DNA of 64,000 nt, taken from NCBI RefSeq assembly GCF_902459665.1, contig NZ_CABPSL010000008.1, positions 1-64,000 of the forward strand, given 5' to 3'. A model generated the notes under the pieces. It did not search any database. It saw only the letters and a program-made list of their open reading frames with translations, and was not told where the DNA came from. How positions within the stretch are numbered: position 1 is the stretch's first letter; every line of letters begins with the position of its first letter. Made by a program: the position numbers and the translations under genes. The stretch comes from Pandoraea cepalis (GTDB lineage: Bacteria > Pseudomonadota > Gammaproteobacteria > Burkholderiales > Burkholderiaceae). Positions 37,652 through 48,320 of this stretch are shown in pieces.

Positions 37652-37816
37652 GATAGTCAAGCCGTTTTATCGGATCGATCGATGGATTTTTTCAATGAAG
37701 GCCATAGTCGGGACGCCACTCCCCCCTGCCATGTGCGGCGCCCAAGACGACAAACAGCGAATCTTGCGAGCCGCTGTTCCATGAATGGCCAAATCTCGCC
37801 AGGTGTCCGACGTCGC

Positions 37817-40045
37817 TCAGAAGTCGATCTTCGCGTTCAGGCTGACCATGCGCGGGTCGGCCGGCTTGATGTAGTTGTCGTACTGATATTCCCAATACTT
37901 GCGGTTGGTCAGGTTGCTCACCGCCGCGCGCAGCGTCACGTCCTTGCCTGCGACGCGCGTGCGGTAGGTTGCGCCGAGGTTGATCAACGTATAGCCCGAG
38001 ACGGCCAGCGAGTTCTGCGGATTGAGCGCCGTGCGACCGTTGTAGCGAATATCGCCCCCGACCGACAGACCCGGCACGTAAGGCACCTTGTACTCGACGT
38101 TGCCCGAGAGCACGAAGCGCGGCGCGCCGCCCACCCGGTTGCCGTCGAAACCGTTCGTACGGGCGTACCAACTATCGAGCGCCATGGCGCTGGCGCCGAG
38201 CGTCCACCGTGGCCCCAGCTTCACCGCCCCGGCCAACTCGATCCCCTGGTAGATGGACTGGCCGTCCGAGACGCGTGCGTTGGCGCTGTTCGTGTACACC
38301 GCACCCCGCTCAATGCGGAAGAGCGCTGCCGTCGTGCTCCACGTGGACTGCTCCGTCTTCACGCCAACCTCATACTGGCGGCTCTTGAACGGGTTGAGTA
38401 CCGCGCCCGCGTTGGCGTAGGTCGACCCCACCACTTCGCCAGCCTCCAGCGCTTCCACATAGCTGGCGTATGCCGTCGCGTTCGGCGCGAGCTTGTACAT
38501 GACGGCGAGTGTCGGCGTGAACACACCGTTCGTCGAGTAGGTCGAGATCCCTTGCGCGTTCGTCTGATTGTAGTTAGTGAAGCGCGCGCCGCCGAGCACC
38601 GACAGTCGATCCGTGATCTGTACCGTGTCAGAGGCAAAGACCGAGCGCTGCTCGATGGCGCTGGCGCGTTGCGCCTGGAGCGTCGAGCCGTCGCCAAAGA
38701 ACTGATACGACGCCCCCTGGTATAGATTGCCCGAGTACGTCGAGAAGGGAACATACGCGTTCGCGGTGACCGGGCTGTACAGATACGTGTAGTCGTTCGT
38801 CTGATACTGCGATGCGTAGCCGAACGTGAGCTGGTGTGCGAGCGGCCCCGTACGCACCTTGCCCTCGGCCGCCACCTGCCACGCGTGGAACGTATTGATT
38901 TCGTCGCCCAGATCATTCAGGCCACGGAAGTCGCCTGCGCCGTTGAGCAAATAGAGCGTGGCTTCGTTACGGTCGCGCGTCGACTTGTTGTAGGCGAAGT
39001 CGGCCGACACCTTCCAGTCCGGATTCAACTGATATTGCAGGCCGGTCGTGTAGAACTGCGTGATGGTGTTCAGATGCGTGGCCTGCGTCTGAAGATTCGC
39101 GTTCGACACATTGATCGGCCCCGGCAACTGATGGCCCTGGAAGGACGCCGTCGAGAGCGAGGGCGTGGTGCCCGTCGCCCGGCGATCCTGGTACATCGCG
39201 CCGAAGTTCCACGTCAGGTCGGGCGTCAAACGTGCGTCGAGCGCGAGCGACACCGTGTCGCGATTCAGATTGCCGTCCGAATAGGTGCGGCCTTCCTCGT
39301 GCGTGTAATTCAGCCGGGCGCCGAACATGTCGTTCGGCCCGGCACGCCCCCCGAGATCGACATGCTCGCGCCAGATGCCGTTCGAATGGAAACCGACATC
39401 GATGCTGGCGATGCGCTCGTCCGTCGGCTTTTTCGTCACATAGTTGACGACACCGCCCGGGGCAACGAAGCCGTACATGAAACCGGACAACCCCTTGAGC
39501 AGTTCCACGCGGTCGAACTGCTCGTACGGCATCGTCACGCCGTAGGTCATCACGGGCATCCCGTCGAGCTTGAAGCCGGATTGCCAGTCGATCGGCATGC
39601 CGCGCACATAGATGTAGCCGGCCCAGGCGTCGAAGGCGTTGCTGCCGTCGGTCACCGAGGCGTCGGTCGAGAACACGTCGCCAAGCTTCGCGGGTTGGCG
39701 TTGTTCGAGCTGCTCCTGGCTGACCACCGTTGTGGAGAACGGCGTATCGAGCTGGCTGCGCGAGCCAAGCGCGCCGGATTGCACTGGCTGCTTGAGGTTC
39801 TGCGGCGTTTCACGCAGGGCCGAGCCGGTCACCGTTGTGGCCTGGAGCGTGGCTTGGGCATCGGCGTCGGTTGTCGGTCCATCCGTGGACGTGGCCGCCA
39901 TCGACTGGGCGATGGCCGGTGCGGCGGCAAAGGCCAGGAGTGCGGCCAGCGCGAGCGGCGCCAGACGGCTACGGGGAACGACGACGTTGCCCGTAGCGGT
40001 GCGGCCAGCCTCCCCCGAGGCGCCGTGGTGGTAAGCGAAGGTCAT
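37817..40045 (-). CDS. TonB-dependent siderophore receptor
   Basis: 742 aa. A Sec signal ends 'AAAPAIAQS' near residue 48. The plug domain ('TPFSTTVVSQEQLEQRQP', 'YIYVRGMPIDWQSGFKLDGMP', 'GGVVNYVTKKP') follows directly, with no N-terminal signalling domain, then a 22-strand barrel ending in aromatic 'NAKIDF'. Imports a ferric siderophore across the outer membrane; the siderophore is not identifiable. A Fur-type dyad at 40085-40109 lies upstream. No siderophore synthesis or ABC import gene is adjacent. Confidence 0.95.
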   Translation of the reverse strand: MTFAYHHGASGEAGRTATGNVVVPRSRLAPLALAALLAFAAAPAIAQSMAATSTDGPTTDADAQATLQATTVTGSALRETPQNLKQPVQSGALGSRSQLDTPFSTTVVSQEQLEQRQPAKLGDVFSTDASVTDGSNAFDAWAGYIYVRGMPIDWQSGFKLDGMPVMTYGVTMPYEQFDRVELLKGLSGFMYGFVAPGGVVNYVTKKPTDERIASIDVGFHSNGIWREHVDLGGRAGPNDMFGARLNYTHEEGRTYSDGNLNRDTVSLALDARLTPDLTWNFGAMYQDRRATGTTPSLSTASFQGHQLPGPINVSNANLQTQATHLNTITQFYTTGLQYQLNPDWKVSADFAYNKSTRDRNEATLYLLNGAGDFRGLNDLGDEINTFHAWQVAAEGKVRTGPLAHQLTFGYASQYQTNDYTYLYSPVTANAYVPFSTYSGNLYQGASYQFFGDGSTLQAQRASAIEQRSVFASDTVQITDRLSVLGGARFTNYNQTNAQGISTYSTNGVFTPTLAVMYKLAPNATAYASYVEALEAGEVVGSTYANAGAVLNPFKSRQYEVGVKTEQSTWSTTAALFRIERGAVYTNSANARVSDGQSIYQGIELAGAVKLGPRWTLGASAMALDSWYARTNGFDGNRVGGAPRFVLSGNVEYKVPYVPGLSVGGDIRYNGRTALNPQNSLAVSGYTLINLGATYRTRVAGKDVTLRAAVSNLTNRKYWEYQYDNYIKPADPRMVSLNAKIDF

Positions 40046-40388
40046 GCTGGAAATCCCGAGTGACGGTTTGAAATATTTATAATTAATGAGAATCGTTAAC
40101 ATTCTCATTCAAAGATCGGAATATTAACAAACGTTCACGTATCGTCAACAAGTGTTGAAGATCGGCATCGCGGGACAACACGGAAATACAACATTTTCAT
40201 CCCTTACACAAAGGGAATGTTGGCGAACGACGCCGCCGGACAGTTGCCGCGGCGGTGGTTTCGGGGCGGTGGTCTGACCGGCGCATCGGAAACCGTGTCA
40301 AATAGGCTAGTATTGCGGCACTGTCGCCGACCGAGCGGCTAATCGACTGGACCGCCGACCCTCATCCGGGGCGCGCGTGCAATGTGGT
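40046..40388. other. Divergent promoter region, TonB receptor / Lrp
   Basis: 343 bp. Besides the Fur box I see no further clear motif. It must hold promoters for the receptor (minus) and the Lrp-type gene (plus). Confidence 0.4.
40085..40109. promoter_or_regulatory. Fur box upstream of the TonB receptor
   Basis: AATGAGAAT-N7-ATTCTCATT, a perfect 9-bp dyad in an AT-rich stretch 40 bp upstream of the receptor start. The GAGAAT/ATTCTC core is typical of Fur sites, implying iron repression. Confidence 0.85.
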
Positions 40389-40868
40389 ATGGACCTCGAC
40401 GCCATTGATCTGAAGATTTTGCGGGAGCTGCAAGCCGACGCCCGCCTCACCAACGTAGAACTCGCCTCGCGCGTGAACCTCTCGCCGTCGCCTTGCCTGG
40501 CGCGCGTGAAAGCGCTCGAAGCGGCGGGCTACATTCGCCAGCGCGTCACGCTGCTCGATCCATCCCGGCTCGGGTTGCACATCAACGTTTTCATCCACGT
40601 CACGCTCGAAAACCAGAATCGCGACGGTCTGGATGCGTTCGAAACGGCCGTCACCGCATTGCCCAACGTCATGGAGTGCTACCTGATGTCGGGCGACGCC
40701 GATTACCTCCTGCGCGTCATGGTCAGCGACATGAGTGCCTATGAGACGCTCATCACCGATCGGCTCTCCCGCATCCCGGGCATCCGCAACATTCGCTCCA
40801 GTTTCGCGCTCAAGCAGGTCTTGTACACCACGGCCGTCCCGGTGCCCGACCGCTCCGGCGATGCCTGA
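40389..40868 (+). CDS. AsnC/Lrp-family regulator
   Basis: 159 aa. HTH 'DARLTNVELASRVNLSPSPCLARVKALE' and RAM domain 'SGDADYLLRVMVSDMSAYE'. It opens 'MDLDAIDLKILREL' at 40389; the four codons before it are unlike the family. Overlaps the EamA transporter gene by 8 bp, so the two are co-transcribed and the transporter is its likely target. Confidence 0.92.
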   Translation: MDLDAIDLKILRELQADARLTNVELASRVNLSPSPCLARVKALEAAGYIRQRVTLLDPSRLGLHINVFIHVTLENQNRDGLDAFETAVTALPNVMECYLMSGDADYLLRVMVSDMSAYETLITDRLSRIPGIRNIRSSFALKQVLYTTAVPVPDRSGDA

Positions 40869-41817
40869 GGCCGCGTCCCCCGCTACGTTCGCGACGTCCG
40901 GCGCCGGCCAGCCCCCGCACGGCGGGGCCGGCCAGCAGATCGCCTTGCATGTCGCGGCCATGTTGTTCGGCGCTTCGGCACTGTTCGGCGAGCACATTGC
41001 CGCGAGCAGCGCGATGATCGTCTTCGGTCGCGGCCTCTTTTCGTGGCTTGCGCTGAGCGTCATTGCCCTCGCAGGTCTGGCGGGCATGCGCAGTGCCGCG
41101 CGGGTCGCGGGCGGCGCGCCGTGGCGCGGGCTCTCGCCCGCCTCGGCGTTGCGACTCATCCTCGCCGGCGGGCTCCTCGGCGCGCATTGGCTCGCGTTCT
41201 TCCTGGCGATCAAAGCGGGCGGCGTTGCCGTCGGCACGCTCGGCTTCGCCTGCTTCCCGGCGTTCGTGATCCTGCTTGAATGGCCATTGCGTCGCGAGCG
41301 CCCCACCTTGGGCGACGCGGGCGTCATCGCACTCGTGTGCGTCGGACTGGCGCTCGTCACCCCGGCGTTCGACTGGCGCGCCGGGGCAACCGTCGGTCTC
41401 GCGTGGGGAGTGTTCTCCGGCGCCCTCTACGCCGTTATCGCTCTGTCCAATCGCGTGCTGGGCGCGCAGGTCTCGCCGCTGCAGGCCAGTTGGTGGCAAT
41501 GCTTCGGCATCCTGCTCGTGCTCGGCCCGTTCACCTGGCGCGAGGCACTGTCGCTCCCCGCGACGCAATGGGGGTGGCTCGCATGCCTTGGCGTCGTGTG
41601 CACCGCCCTCGCCTACACGCTGTTCATCCATGCGCTGCGCACCGTCAAAGCCAGCCAGGCCGCGGTCGTCATCGCCCTCGAGCCGGTCTACGCCATCGCC
41701 TTCGCATGGGCGCTGTTCGGCACCTCGCCCACGCTCAAGATGGCCGCGGGCGGTGTGTGCATCGTCGGCGCCGTGGCCTGGTCCGGTTCGATGCGCTCAC
41801 GCCGTCCCGCTCACTGA
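40861..41817 (+). CDS. EamA/DMT-family transporter
   Basis: 318 aa with ten predicted membrane segments in two EamA halves ('ALRLILAGGLLGAHWLAFFL' and 'VVIALEPVYAIAFAWALF'). It overlaps the Lrp gene by 8 bp. Probably exports an amino acid or similar metabolite under Lrp control; substrate unknown. Confidence 0.9.
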   Translation: MPEAASPATFATSGAGQPPHGGAGQQIALHVAAMLFGASALFGEHIAASSAMIVFGRGLFSWLALSVIALAGLAGMRSAARVAGGAPWRGLSPASALRLILAGGLLGAHWLAFFLAIKAGGVAVGTLGFACFPAFVILLEWPLRRERPTLGDAGVIALVCVGLALVTPAFDWRAGATVGLAWGVFSGALYAVIALSNRVLGAQVSPLQASWWQCFGILLVLGPFTWREALSLPATQWGWLACLGVVCTALAYTLFIHALRTVKASQAAVVIALEPVYAIAFAWALFGTSPTLKMAAGGVCIVGAVAWSGSMRSRRPAH

Positions 41818-41863
41818 TGCCTCACCGCCTCCCTCACTGAGGCTCCCATGAGGCCGTCGGCCG

Positions 41864-42622
41864 TCAGACGAACATCCCGCCCGACGCCTCGATGCGCTGG
41901 GCATTGATCCAGCCGGTCTCGTCGGCCAGCAGCGCCGCCACCATGCCGCCGATGTCGTCGGCCTCGCCCACGCGGCCCAGTGCCGTGTTCGCGGCCACCA
42001 TCTGATTGACGCCCTGATTGTCACGCACCGTGCCGCCGTTGAAGTCCGTCGCGATGGCGCCCGGCGCCACCGTATTGGCCCGAATTCCGCGCGCGCCCAA
42101 CTCCTTCGCCAGGTAGCGCGAAAACACCTCGATGCCGCCCTTCATCATCGCGTAGGCCGACGCGCCCGGCAGCGAGAATCGCGCCAGACCGCTCGAGACG
42201 TTCAGGATGCGTCCGCCGTCCGCGATCAGCGGCAGCAACGTCTGCGTGAGGAAATACGGTCCCTTCAGGTGCAGCCGCACGAGCTCGTCGAACTGCGCCT
42301 CGGTCGTCTCGGCAAATGGCGCGTGCAAGCCCGTTCCGGCGTTGTTGACGAGGAAATCGAACGTATCGCGCTGCCAGACATCGCCCAGCACGCGCCCGAT
42401 TTGCGCGGCGAACGGGCCGAACTGCGAGGCATCCGACACGTCGAGCGGCAAGGCCACGGCTTTCGCACCCAGCGCGACGATCTCAGCCGCCACCGCGTCG
42501 GCTTCCGCGCGCTGGCTGCGATAGGTGAGGATGACGTCGATTCCGCGACGTGCCGCTGCGAGCGCCGACGCGCGGCCCAGGCCGCGGCTGCCACCGGTGA
42601 TGAGAACGATTTTGCGAGTCAT
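41864..42622 (-). CDS. SDR-family oxidoreductase
   Basis: 252 aa. Rossmann motif 'ITGGSRGLGRA' at the start, 'VNNAGTGL', catalytic Ser in 'LNVSSGLARF', Tyr and Lys in 'SAYAMMKGG', giving a complete classical SDR active site. AGGAG precedes the ATG at 42622. Divergent from a LysR gene at 42841, the common arrangement for LysR control. Confidence 0.92.
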   Translation of the reverse strand: MTRKIVLITGGSRGLGRASALAAARRGIDVILTYRSQRAEADAVAAEIVALGAKAVALPLDVSDASQFGPFAAQIGRVLGDVWQRDTFDFLVNNAGTGLHAPFAETTEAQFDELVRLHLKGPYFLTQTLLPLIADGGRILNVSSGLARFSLPGASAYAMMKGGIEVFSRYLAKELGARGIRANTVAPGAIATDFNGGTVRDNQGVNQMVAANTALGRVGEADDIGGMVAALLADETGWINAQRIEASGGMFV

Positions 42623-42840
42623 GGTATTTCTCCTGAAGGCGTTGGGCCTTGCCGGTTGGCAACGCCCTGTTGAACCCCATCGACACCCGTGCCGTTCGAT
42701 GTCGGTGACAGACGGCAGGTTGAGGTGCGGCGGTATGTTCAACAGGTTATTGCAACGAATTTCACCAATAAACCCGAAATAATTGATTACACTGATCAAA
42801 TTTCCATAACAATCAACGATTGGATCGACCGTCGCTCACC

Positions 42841-43746
42841 ATGCATCAGCTCGACGCCATGCGCATCTTCGTGCGTGTTACGCAGACCGGCAGCTTCACG
42901 CAGGCCGCCGACAGTCTTGGCCTGCCTCGCGCCAGCGTCTCCAATGCCATCAAGCAACTGGAGGCCAAGCTGGGCACGCGCCTGCTGCATCGGACCACAC
43001 GACGCGTGCAACTCACGCAAGATGGCCAAGCGTGCCTTGAGCGATGCCAGGATTTGCTCGCCGACATGGAAGAGTGGGAGACGATGTTCGTCGCGCGCGA
43101 CGAAGCGCTGACAGGCCGTCTGCGCGTCGATTTGCCTGCCACGCTCGCGCGTACGACCGTCATTCCGCAACTGCCCGCCTTCTTGGCGCAACATCCGGCC
43201 CTGCGCCTTGAACTGTCGAGCACCGATCGGCGTGTCGATCTCGTGCGCGAAGGGTTCGACTGCGTGCTGCGCGTGGGCGCCGTCGCCGATTCGACGCTGA
43301 TCGCGCGACCGCTCGGCCACATGCGGCAGATCAACGTCGCGAGCCCGGCGTATCTCGCCCGCTACGGCATACCGCGCTCGCTCGACGACCTGCGCTCGCA
43401 TCGACTGATCCATTACGCGACGACGCTGGGCGCTCGCCCCGTGGGTTGGGAATACTTCGACGGCGAACGCTATGCGCAGTGGCCAATGGAAGGCGTACTG
43501 ACCGTGAACAATGCCGACGCCTATCAAGCGGCGTGCCTCGCCGGACTCGGGCTGATTCAGGCGCCCGAGAGCGGCGTGCGGGGGCTGTTGGCCGACGGCA
43601 CGCTGCAAGCCGTGCTGCCGGAGTTTCAAGCGCAGCCGCTGGCGGTCACCTTGCTGTATGCGAACCGCCGTCACCTGCCCCGGCGCGCTCAGGTGTTCAT
43701 GAACTGGCTCGCCGACTTACTGACACCACGTCTGACGGCGATTTAA
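42841..43746 (+). CDS. LysR-family regulator of the SDR gene
   Basis: 301 aa. HTH 'GSFTQAADSLGLPRASVSNAIKQLE' with the CrgA/DhcR-like 'HRTTRRVQLTQDG' that follows in this branch. The ATG at 42841 is preferred to an upstream TTG. 218 bp separates it from the divergent SDR start. Effector unknown. Confidence 0.92.
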   Translation: MHQLDAMRIFVRVTQTGSFTQAADSLGLPRASVSNAIKQLEAKLGTRLLHRTTRRVQLTQDGQACLERCQDLLADMEEWETMFVARDEALTGRLRVDLPATLARTTVIPQLPAFLAQHPALRLELSSTDRRVDLVREGFDCVLRVGAVADSTLIARPLGHMRQINVASPAYLARYGIPRSLDDLRSHRLIHYATTLGARPVGWEYFDGERYAQWPMEGVLTVNNADAYQAACLAGLGLIQAPESGVRGLLADGTLQAVLPEFQAQPLAVTLLYANRRHLPRRAQVFMNWLADLLTPRLTAI

Positions 43747-43816
43747 TGTTGCGTTGCCATCTATTGAAGTCGGTGGGCAAATGCCCCACGCGACGACCAT
43801 TGCGGCTGCCTGCGCC

Positions 43817-44488
43817 TCACCGGCACTCCCCTCCTTGCGATAGCCCCCGCTCGACCATTGCGACGAGGCGCTGCCCCAACCCGTCGACCTGATCGTCGGG
43901 CAGATTGCGCAGCGGGCCGTCGATGACCAGCACGGACAATCCATGCACTGCCGCCCAGGCCAGATACTCCGCGCCGGGTCGCTGTGCCGCGTCGATGAGC
44001 TTGGCCGCGACCATACCGTCGAGCGCCGCCCCCAGCAGTTCGAACGGGTTGAGACCGCTCGCCCCCGCCTTGGCCGGATCGGCCGCCGAACGCACATTCT
44101 CCGACGGAGAAAAGGCCGTTCGAAACAGCCCCGGATGCGCGCGAGCGAAGTGCAGATAACCGATGCCGACAGCACGCAGCCCGGCGCGGGCGCGCGCAAC
44201 CCTGTCGAGCGCCGAGGTCTCCCGTGCCGCCAACTCAAGTTCGATGGCCACCGCCAATTCGGCCAGGGCCGCCGAGCGCACGGCGTCGAGCAAATCCTGA
44301 CGATTCGCGAAGTGCCGGTACGCCGCATTCGGCACGACCCCGACGCGGCGCGTCGCCTCGCGCAAGACGACCGCATCCGGCCCGCCCTCGCGTGCCAGCG
44401 CAATCCCGGCCTCGAGCAACGCCCGGCGCAGGTCGCCATGTCGATACGTCGTGCGCGCCGGGCCGGCCGTTGTTACCTGTTCAGTCAT
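43817..44488 (-). CDS. TetR-family regulator
   Basis: 223 aa. HTH 'AVVLREATRRVGVVPNAAYRHF' and a C-terminal WHG-type domain ('ARAHPGLFRTAF', 'AAVHGLSVLVIDGPL'). Start at 44488. It is divergent from the SnoaL-like gene, with two operator-like sites between them, so it likely represses itself and that gene. Confidence 0.9.
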   Translation of the reverse strand: MTEQVTTAGPARTTYRHGDLRRALLEAGIALAREGGPDAVVLREATRRVGVVPNAAYRHFANRQDLLDAVRSAALAELAVAIELELAARETSALDRVARARAGLRAVGIGYLHFARAHPGLFRTAFSPSENVRSAADPAKAGASGLNPFELLGAALDGMVAAKLIDAAQRPGAEYLAWAAVHGLSVLVIDGPLRNLPDDQVDGLGQRLVAMVERGLSQGGECR

Positions 44489-44497
44489 TACAACCCC

Positions 44498-44548
44498 TTG
44501 TGGACAGTGTCCATTATGTCTGCTATTGTTTGTGTACACTGTCCACAA
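44498..44548. promoter_or_regulatory. Paired TetR operators
   Basis: TTGTGGACAGTGT (44498-44510) and ACACTGTCCACAA (44536-44548) are perfect reverse complements 25 bp apart. Each arm is itself near-palindromic: TGGACA-G-TGTCCA at 44501-44513 and GTGTACAC at 44532-44539. This fits two TetR dimers, one near each promoter. Confidence 0.7.
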
Positions 44549-44653
44549 AGACAAGTTGCGGTGCATCATGTCTCGATGTACCGGGCGGCAGGGGCGTATC
44601 GTCGCCGTTGCCGTTCCCCACCAGAAGTCACTCGCTTTACATCAGGAGGCACT

Positions 44654-45073
44654 ATGGTTGAGACGTATCCCGCACACGGCGACGAAGCCGCCATTCGGGC
44701 GATTCATTCGGCATGGCTCGACGCCGTGCGCAGCAAGTCGGTTGGCACGTTGCTCGAGCATTACGACCCTGACGTCGTCGTGTTCGATGTGATGCCGCCC
44801 ATCGAGCATCGCGGCACCGAGGCGTATCGCCGTCTGCTCGAGGGTTGGTTCGGCCACACGGTCGGGCCAATCCATTTCGAAGTCACGCAGTGGCATCTCG
44901 TGCACGCCGGCGATCTGGCGTTCAGCCACAGTGTGAATGTGGTTCGCAACACCGGCCCCGACGGACAGACGCACGGCGCCACCGTGCGCGCGACCGTGGG
45001 CTATCGCAAGACGCAAGGTCGCTGGCGCGTGGTGCACGAGCACGCGTCGGTACCCATGACGTTCGCACCGTAA
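44654..45073 (+). CDS. SnoaL/NTF2-like protein
   Basis: 139 aa. AGGAGG stands 5 bases before the ATG. 'DEAAIRAIHSAWLDAVRSKS' and the C-terminal 'TVGYRKTQGRWRVVHEHAS' are typical of the DUF4440/ketosteroid-isomerase-like group. A small cone-fold protein that binds or isomerises a hydrophobic ligand. Divergent from the TetR gene and followed by a terminator. Confidence 0.88.
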   Translation: MVETYPAHGDEAAIRAIHSAWLDAVRSKSVGTLLEHYDPDVVVFDVMPPIEHRGTEAYRRLLEGWFGHTVGPIHFEVTQWHLVHAGDLAFSHSVNVVRNTGPDGQTHGATVRATVGYRKTQGRWRVVHEHASVPMTFAP

Positions 45074-45085
45074 TCCTTGTCTGCC

Positions 45086-45111
45086 GGGGCGTCGCCACGC
45101 CCCCCCTTTTT
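45086..45111 (+). terminator. Terminator after the SnoaL-like gene
   Basis: GGGGCG, a 6-nt loop and CGCCCC, then CCC and TTTTT. It lies between the SnoaL-like gene and the VOC gene, so the latter probably has its own promoter or receives read-through. Confidence 0.75.
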
Positions 45112-45132
45112 CCGAATCGAGAGGAGCGTTCC

Positions 45133-45561
45133 ATGCAAGTCCATTCCTATTTGTTTTTTGAAGGTCGTTGCGAAGAAGCCATTGCGTTCTACGAGAAAGT
45201 GCTGGGCGCGAAGCGCGGCATGCTCATGCGCTACGGCGAGAGCCCGGAGCCGTGTCCGTCGGGGATGCTGCCGCCCGGGAGCGAGAACAAGATCATGCAT
45301 GGCGAATTCACCATTGGCGATTCGATGGTGATGGCCTCGGACGGCATGGTGAGCGGCAAGCCCAAGTTCGACGGCTTCTCGCTGTCGGTCGACTTCGCCG
45401 AAGTGGCCGCGGCCGAGAAGGCCTTCCACGCACTCGTCGACGGCGGCGAGGTCAACATGCCGCTCGGCGAGACCTTCTTCGCGAAGACGTTTGGCATGGT
45501 CAAGGATCGCTTCGGCATGAACTGGATGGTGATCGTGCCGAAGGAAATGCCGAAGGGCTGA
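45133..45561 (+). CDS. PhnB/YjdN-like VOC protein
   Basis: 142 aa. GAGGAG precedes the ATG. '[25 protein letters not shown]' and '[19 protein letters not shown]' mark the PhnB-like branch of the glyoxalase/VOC fold. The activity is unknown; relatives are not phosphonate-specific despite the name. Confidence 0.9.
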   Translation: MQVHSYLFFEGRCEEAIAFYEKVLGAKRGMLMRYGESPEPCPSGMLPPGSENKIMHGEFTIGDSMVMASDGMVSGKPKFDGFSLSVDFAEVAAAEKAFHALVDGGEVNMPLGETFFAKTFGMVKDRFGMNWMVIVPKEMPKG

Positions 45562-45709
45562 GGTATCGAAGCGCGCCGGGCGCTTGTCCGGCCGCTCGCT
45601 TCGTTGCTGTGGGCGGGTATCGGCGCCGACGACGGCCCCGCTGCCCGCCTTTTTGCGCCCCGCGCGGCGTGCCCAACAAGTTCTTCACGCCTGTGCTATC
45701 GTCGCCGCC

Positions 45710-46635
<926 letters not shown>

Positions 46636-46639
<4 letters not shown>

Positions 46640-47409
46640 GCCGCGCCATGAATTTCTACGCCGTCAGGGCGATCTACAACTTCGAGATGGCACGCACGCG
46701 TCGCACGCTGATGCAGAGCATCATCTCGCCGGTCATCTCGACCTCGCTGTACTTCGTGGTGTTCGGTGCGGCCATCGGCTCGCGCATTCCCGAAATCGAG
46801 GGCGTGCCTTACGGCGCGTTCATCGTACCGGGCCTCATCATGCTCTCGCTGCTCACGCAGAGCGTCACGAACGCGTCGTTCGGCATCTATTTCCCGCGCT
46901 TCACCGGCACGATCTACGAACTCCTCTCCGCGCCGGTGTCGTATATGGAGATCGTGATTGCCTACGTGGGCGCGGCAGCCACCAAGTCGATCGTGCTCGG
47001 GGTGATCATGCTCGGCACGGCCGCGTTGTTCGTGCCGCTGCGCATCGAACATCCGATATGGATGGTGTTGTTCCTGGTGCTCACGGCCGTGACGTTCAGC
47101 CTGCTCGGTTTCATCATCGGCATCTGGGCCGACGGCTTCGAGAAACTGCAACTCGTGCCGCTGCTCATCATCACGCCGCTCACCTTTCTCGGCGGTAGCT
47201 TCTACTCGACGCACATCCTGCCGCCGTTCTGGCGTACCGTCACGCTGTTCAATCCGGTTGTGTATCTCATCAGCGGTTTTCGCTGGAGCTTCTACGGACT
47301 GGCGGACGTGAGCGTCGGGGTGAGTCTGGGCATGACGCTCGTTTTCCTCGCCGTCTTCCTGAGCATCGTCGCCTGGATGTTCAAGACCGGTTACCGGCTC
47401 AAGAGCTGA
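46636..47409 (+). CDS. ABC-2 type permease
   Basis: 257 aa with six membrane segments and '[19 protein letters not shown]', typical of the YadH/NodJ family. GAAGG precedes the ATG, which overlaps the ATPase stop. With the ATPase it forms a small exporter, perhaps for polysaccharide, lipid or drug; the substrate is unknown. Confidence 0.94.
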
Positions 47410-47417
47410 CCCCGCCT

Positions 47418-47439
47418 GCCGGACGGCAAGCCGTCCGGC
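47418..47439. terminator. Stem-loop between converging permease and GST genes
   Basis: GCCGGACGG, CAAG, CCGTCCGGC: a perfect 9-bp stem just after the permease stop, without a U-tract. Confidence 0.6.
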
Positions 47440-47466
47440 GCCGGGCGTGTGCCGCCGCCGTGTCGG

Positions 47467-48081
47467 TCAGGTCGGCGGTGTTTCGAGAAACGCCGGGAGC
47501 GCTTCCGCCTGCACGGAAAAGCTGGCGACTTCCGGAAACTCGGCCGTGAAGTCGAGTTCCGGCACCAACAGGTGATGGAACCGCCATGCCACGGCGATCG
47601 TTACGCCGTGCTCGCCGATCCGGTCCGGCGTCGCCACGATCGGCACTTGCGCCAGTTCAACCTCCAGCGCGTGAAAGGCCGCATGCACCTGTTTGCGCAC
47701 GCGATCGGTCCACGGGACGTGCCGCTTCTCGCTCGGACGCAGTTCGCGCTCGTACACCAGTTGCACCGACTTTTCGCACGCCGCCAAGGCCAGGCCCGTC
47801 AGGCGCAATGCGCGCAAACGCTCGGCAGGATCGCTCGGTACAAGCCGCTGCGCCGGATCGACCAGCGTCTCCAGGTATTGCAGGATCAGCGTGGAGTCCA
47901 TGAGCACCGTGCCGTCGTCGGTCACGAGCGTCGGGGCCTTCACGACCGGATTGATGTCGGCAAACTCGTCAAACGTTCGAAACACGGAGAGCGCGTGATG
48001 CGCATACGGTAGGCCCAGCAACTTCAGGCAAATCGCCGTGCGGCGCACGTAGGGGGAATCGAGCATTCCGATCAATTGCAT
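47467..48081 (-). CDS. Glutathione S-transferase
   Basis: 204 aa. Thioredoxin-like N-domain 'MLDSPYVRRTAICLKLLGLPY' with the Ser of the active site, cis-Pro in 'KAPTLV' and the Glu/Asp-Ser in 'MDSTLILQYLE', then a helical C-domain. AGGAG precedes the ATG at 48081. Uses glutathione for detoxification; the substrate is unknown. Confidence 0.93.
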   Translation of the reverse strand: MQLIGMLDSPYVRRTAICLKLLGLPYAHHALSVFRTFDEFADINPVVKAPTLVTDDGTVLMDSTLILQYLETLVDPAQRLVPSDPAERLRALRLTGLALAACEKSVQLVYERELRPSEKRHVPWTDRVRKQVHAAFHALEVELAQVPIVATPDRIGEHGVTIAVAWRFHHLLVPELDFTAEFPEVASFSVQAEALPAFLETPPT

Positions 48082-48320
48082 GTCTTGCTCCTGAGGACGG
48101 CAGTCGCCGCCGGGTCGTAGGGTCTTGCGTGGGCTGAATGGCGGCGGGCGGTGCCGGCATCCGCACAAGCATAGCGGACGTCCGATGCTCCGCAAATCGA
48201 ATTCGATCACCGCTTTCTGCGAATTTGGCTCACAAGAGACGCGCGCGAGCCTGTCGCGGGCGAGCGTGCCCCATGACGGGTAGAATTGCCCGAATGGCCG
48301 ACTCGACAAGGAGACGATTC

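Noticed and set aside
44498-44548. Inverted pair considered as ends of a tiny mobile element
   Set aside because: The arms are only 25 bp apart, lie exactly between divergent genes and have no target duplication; operator sites explain them better.
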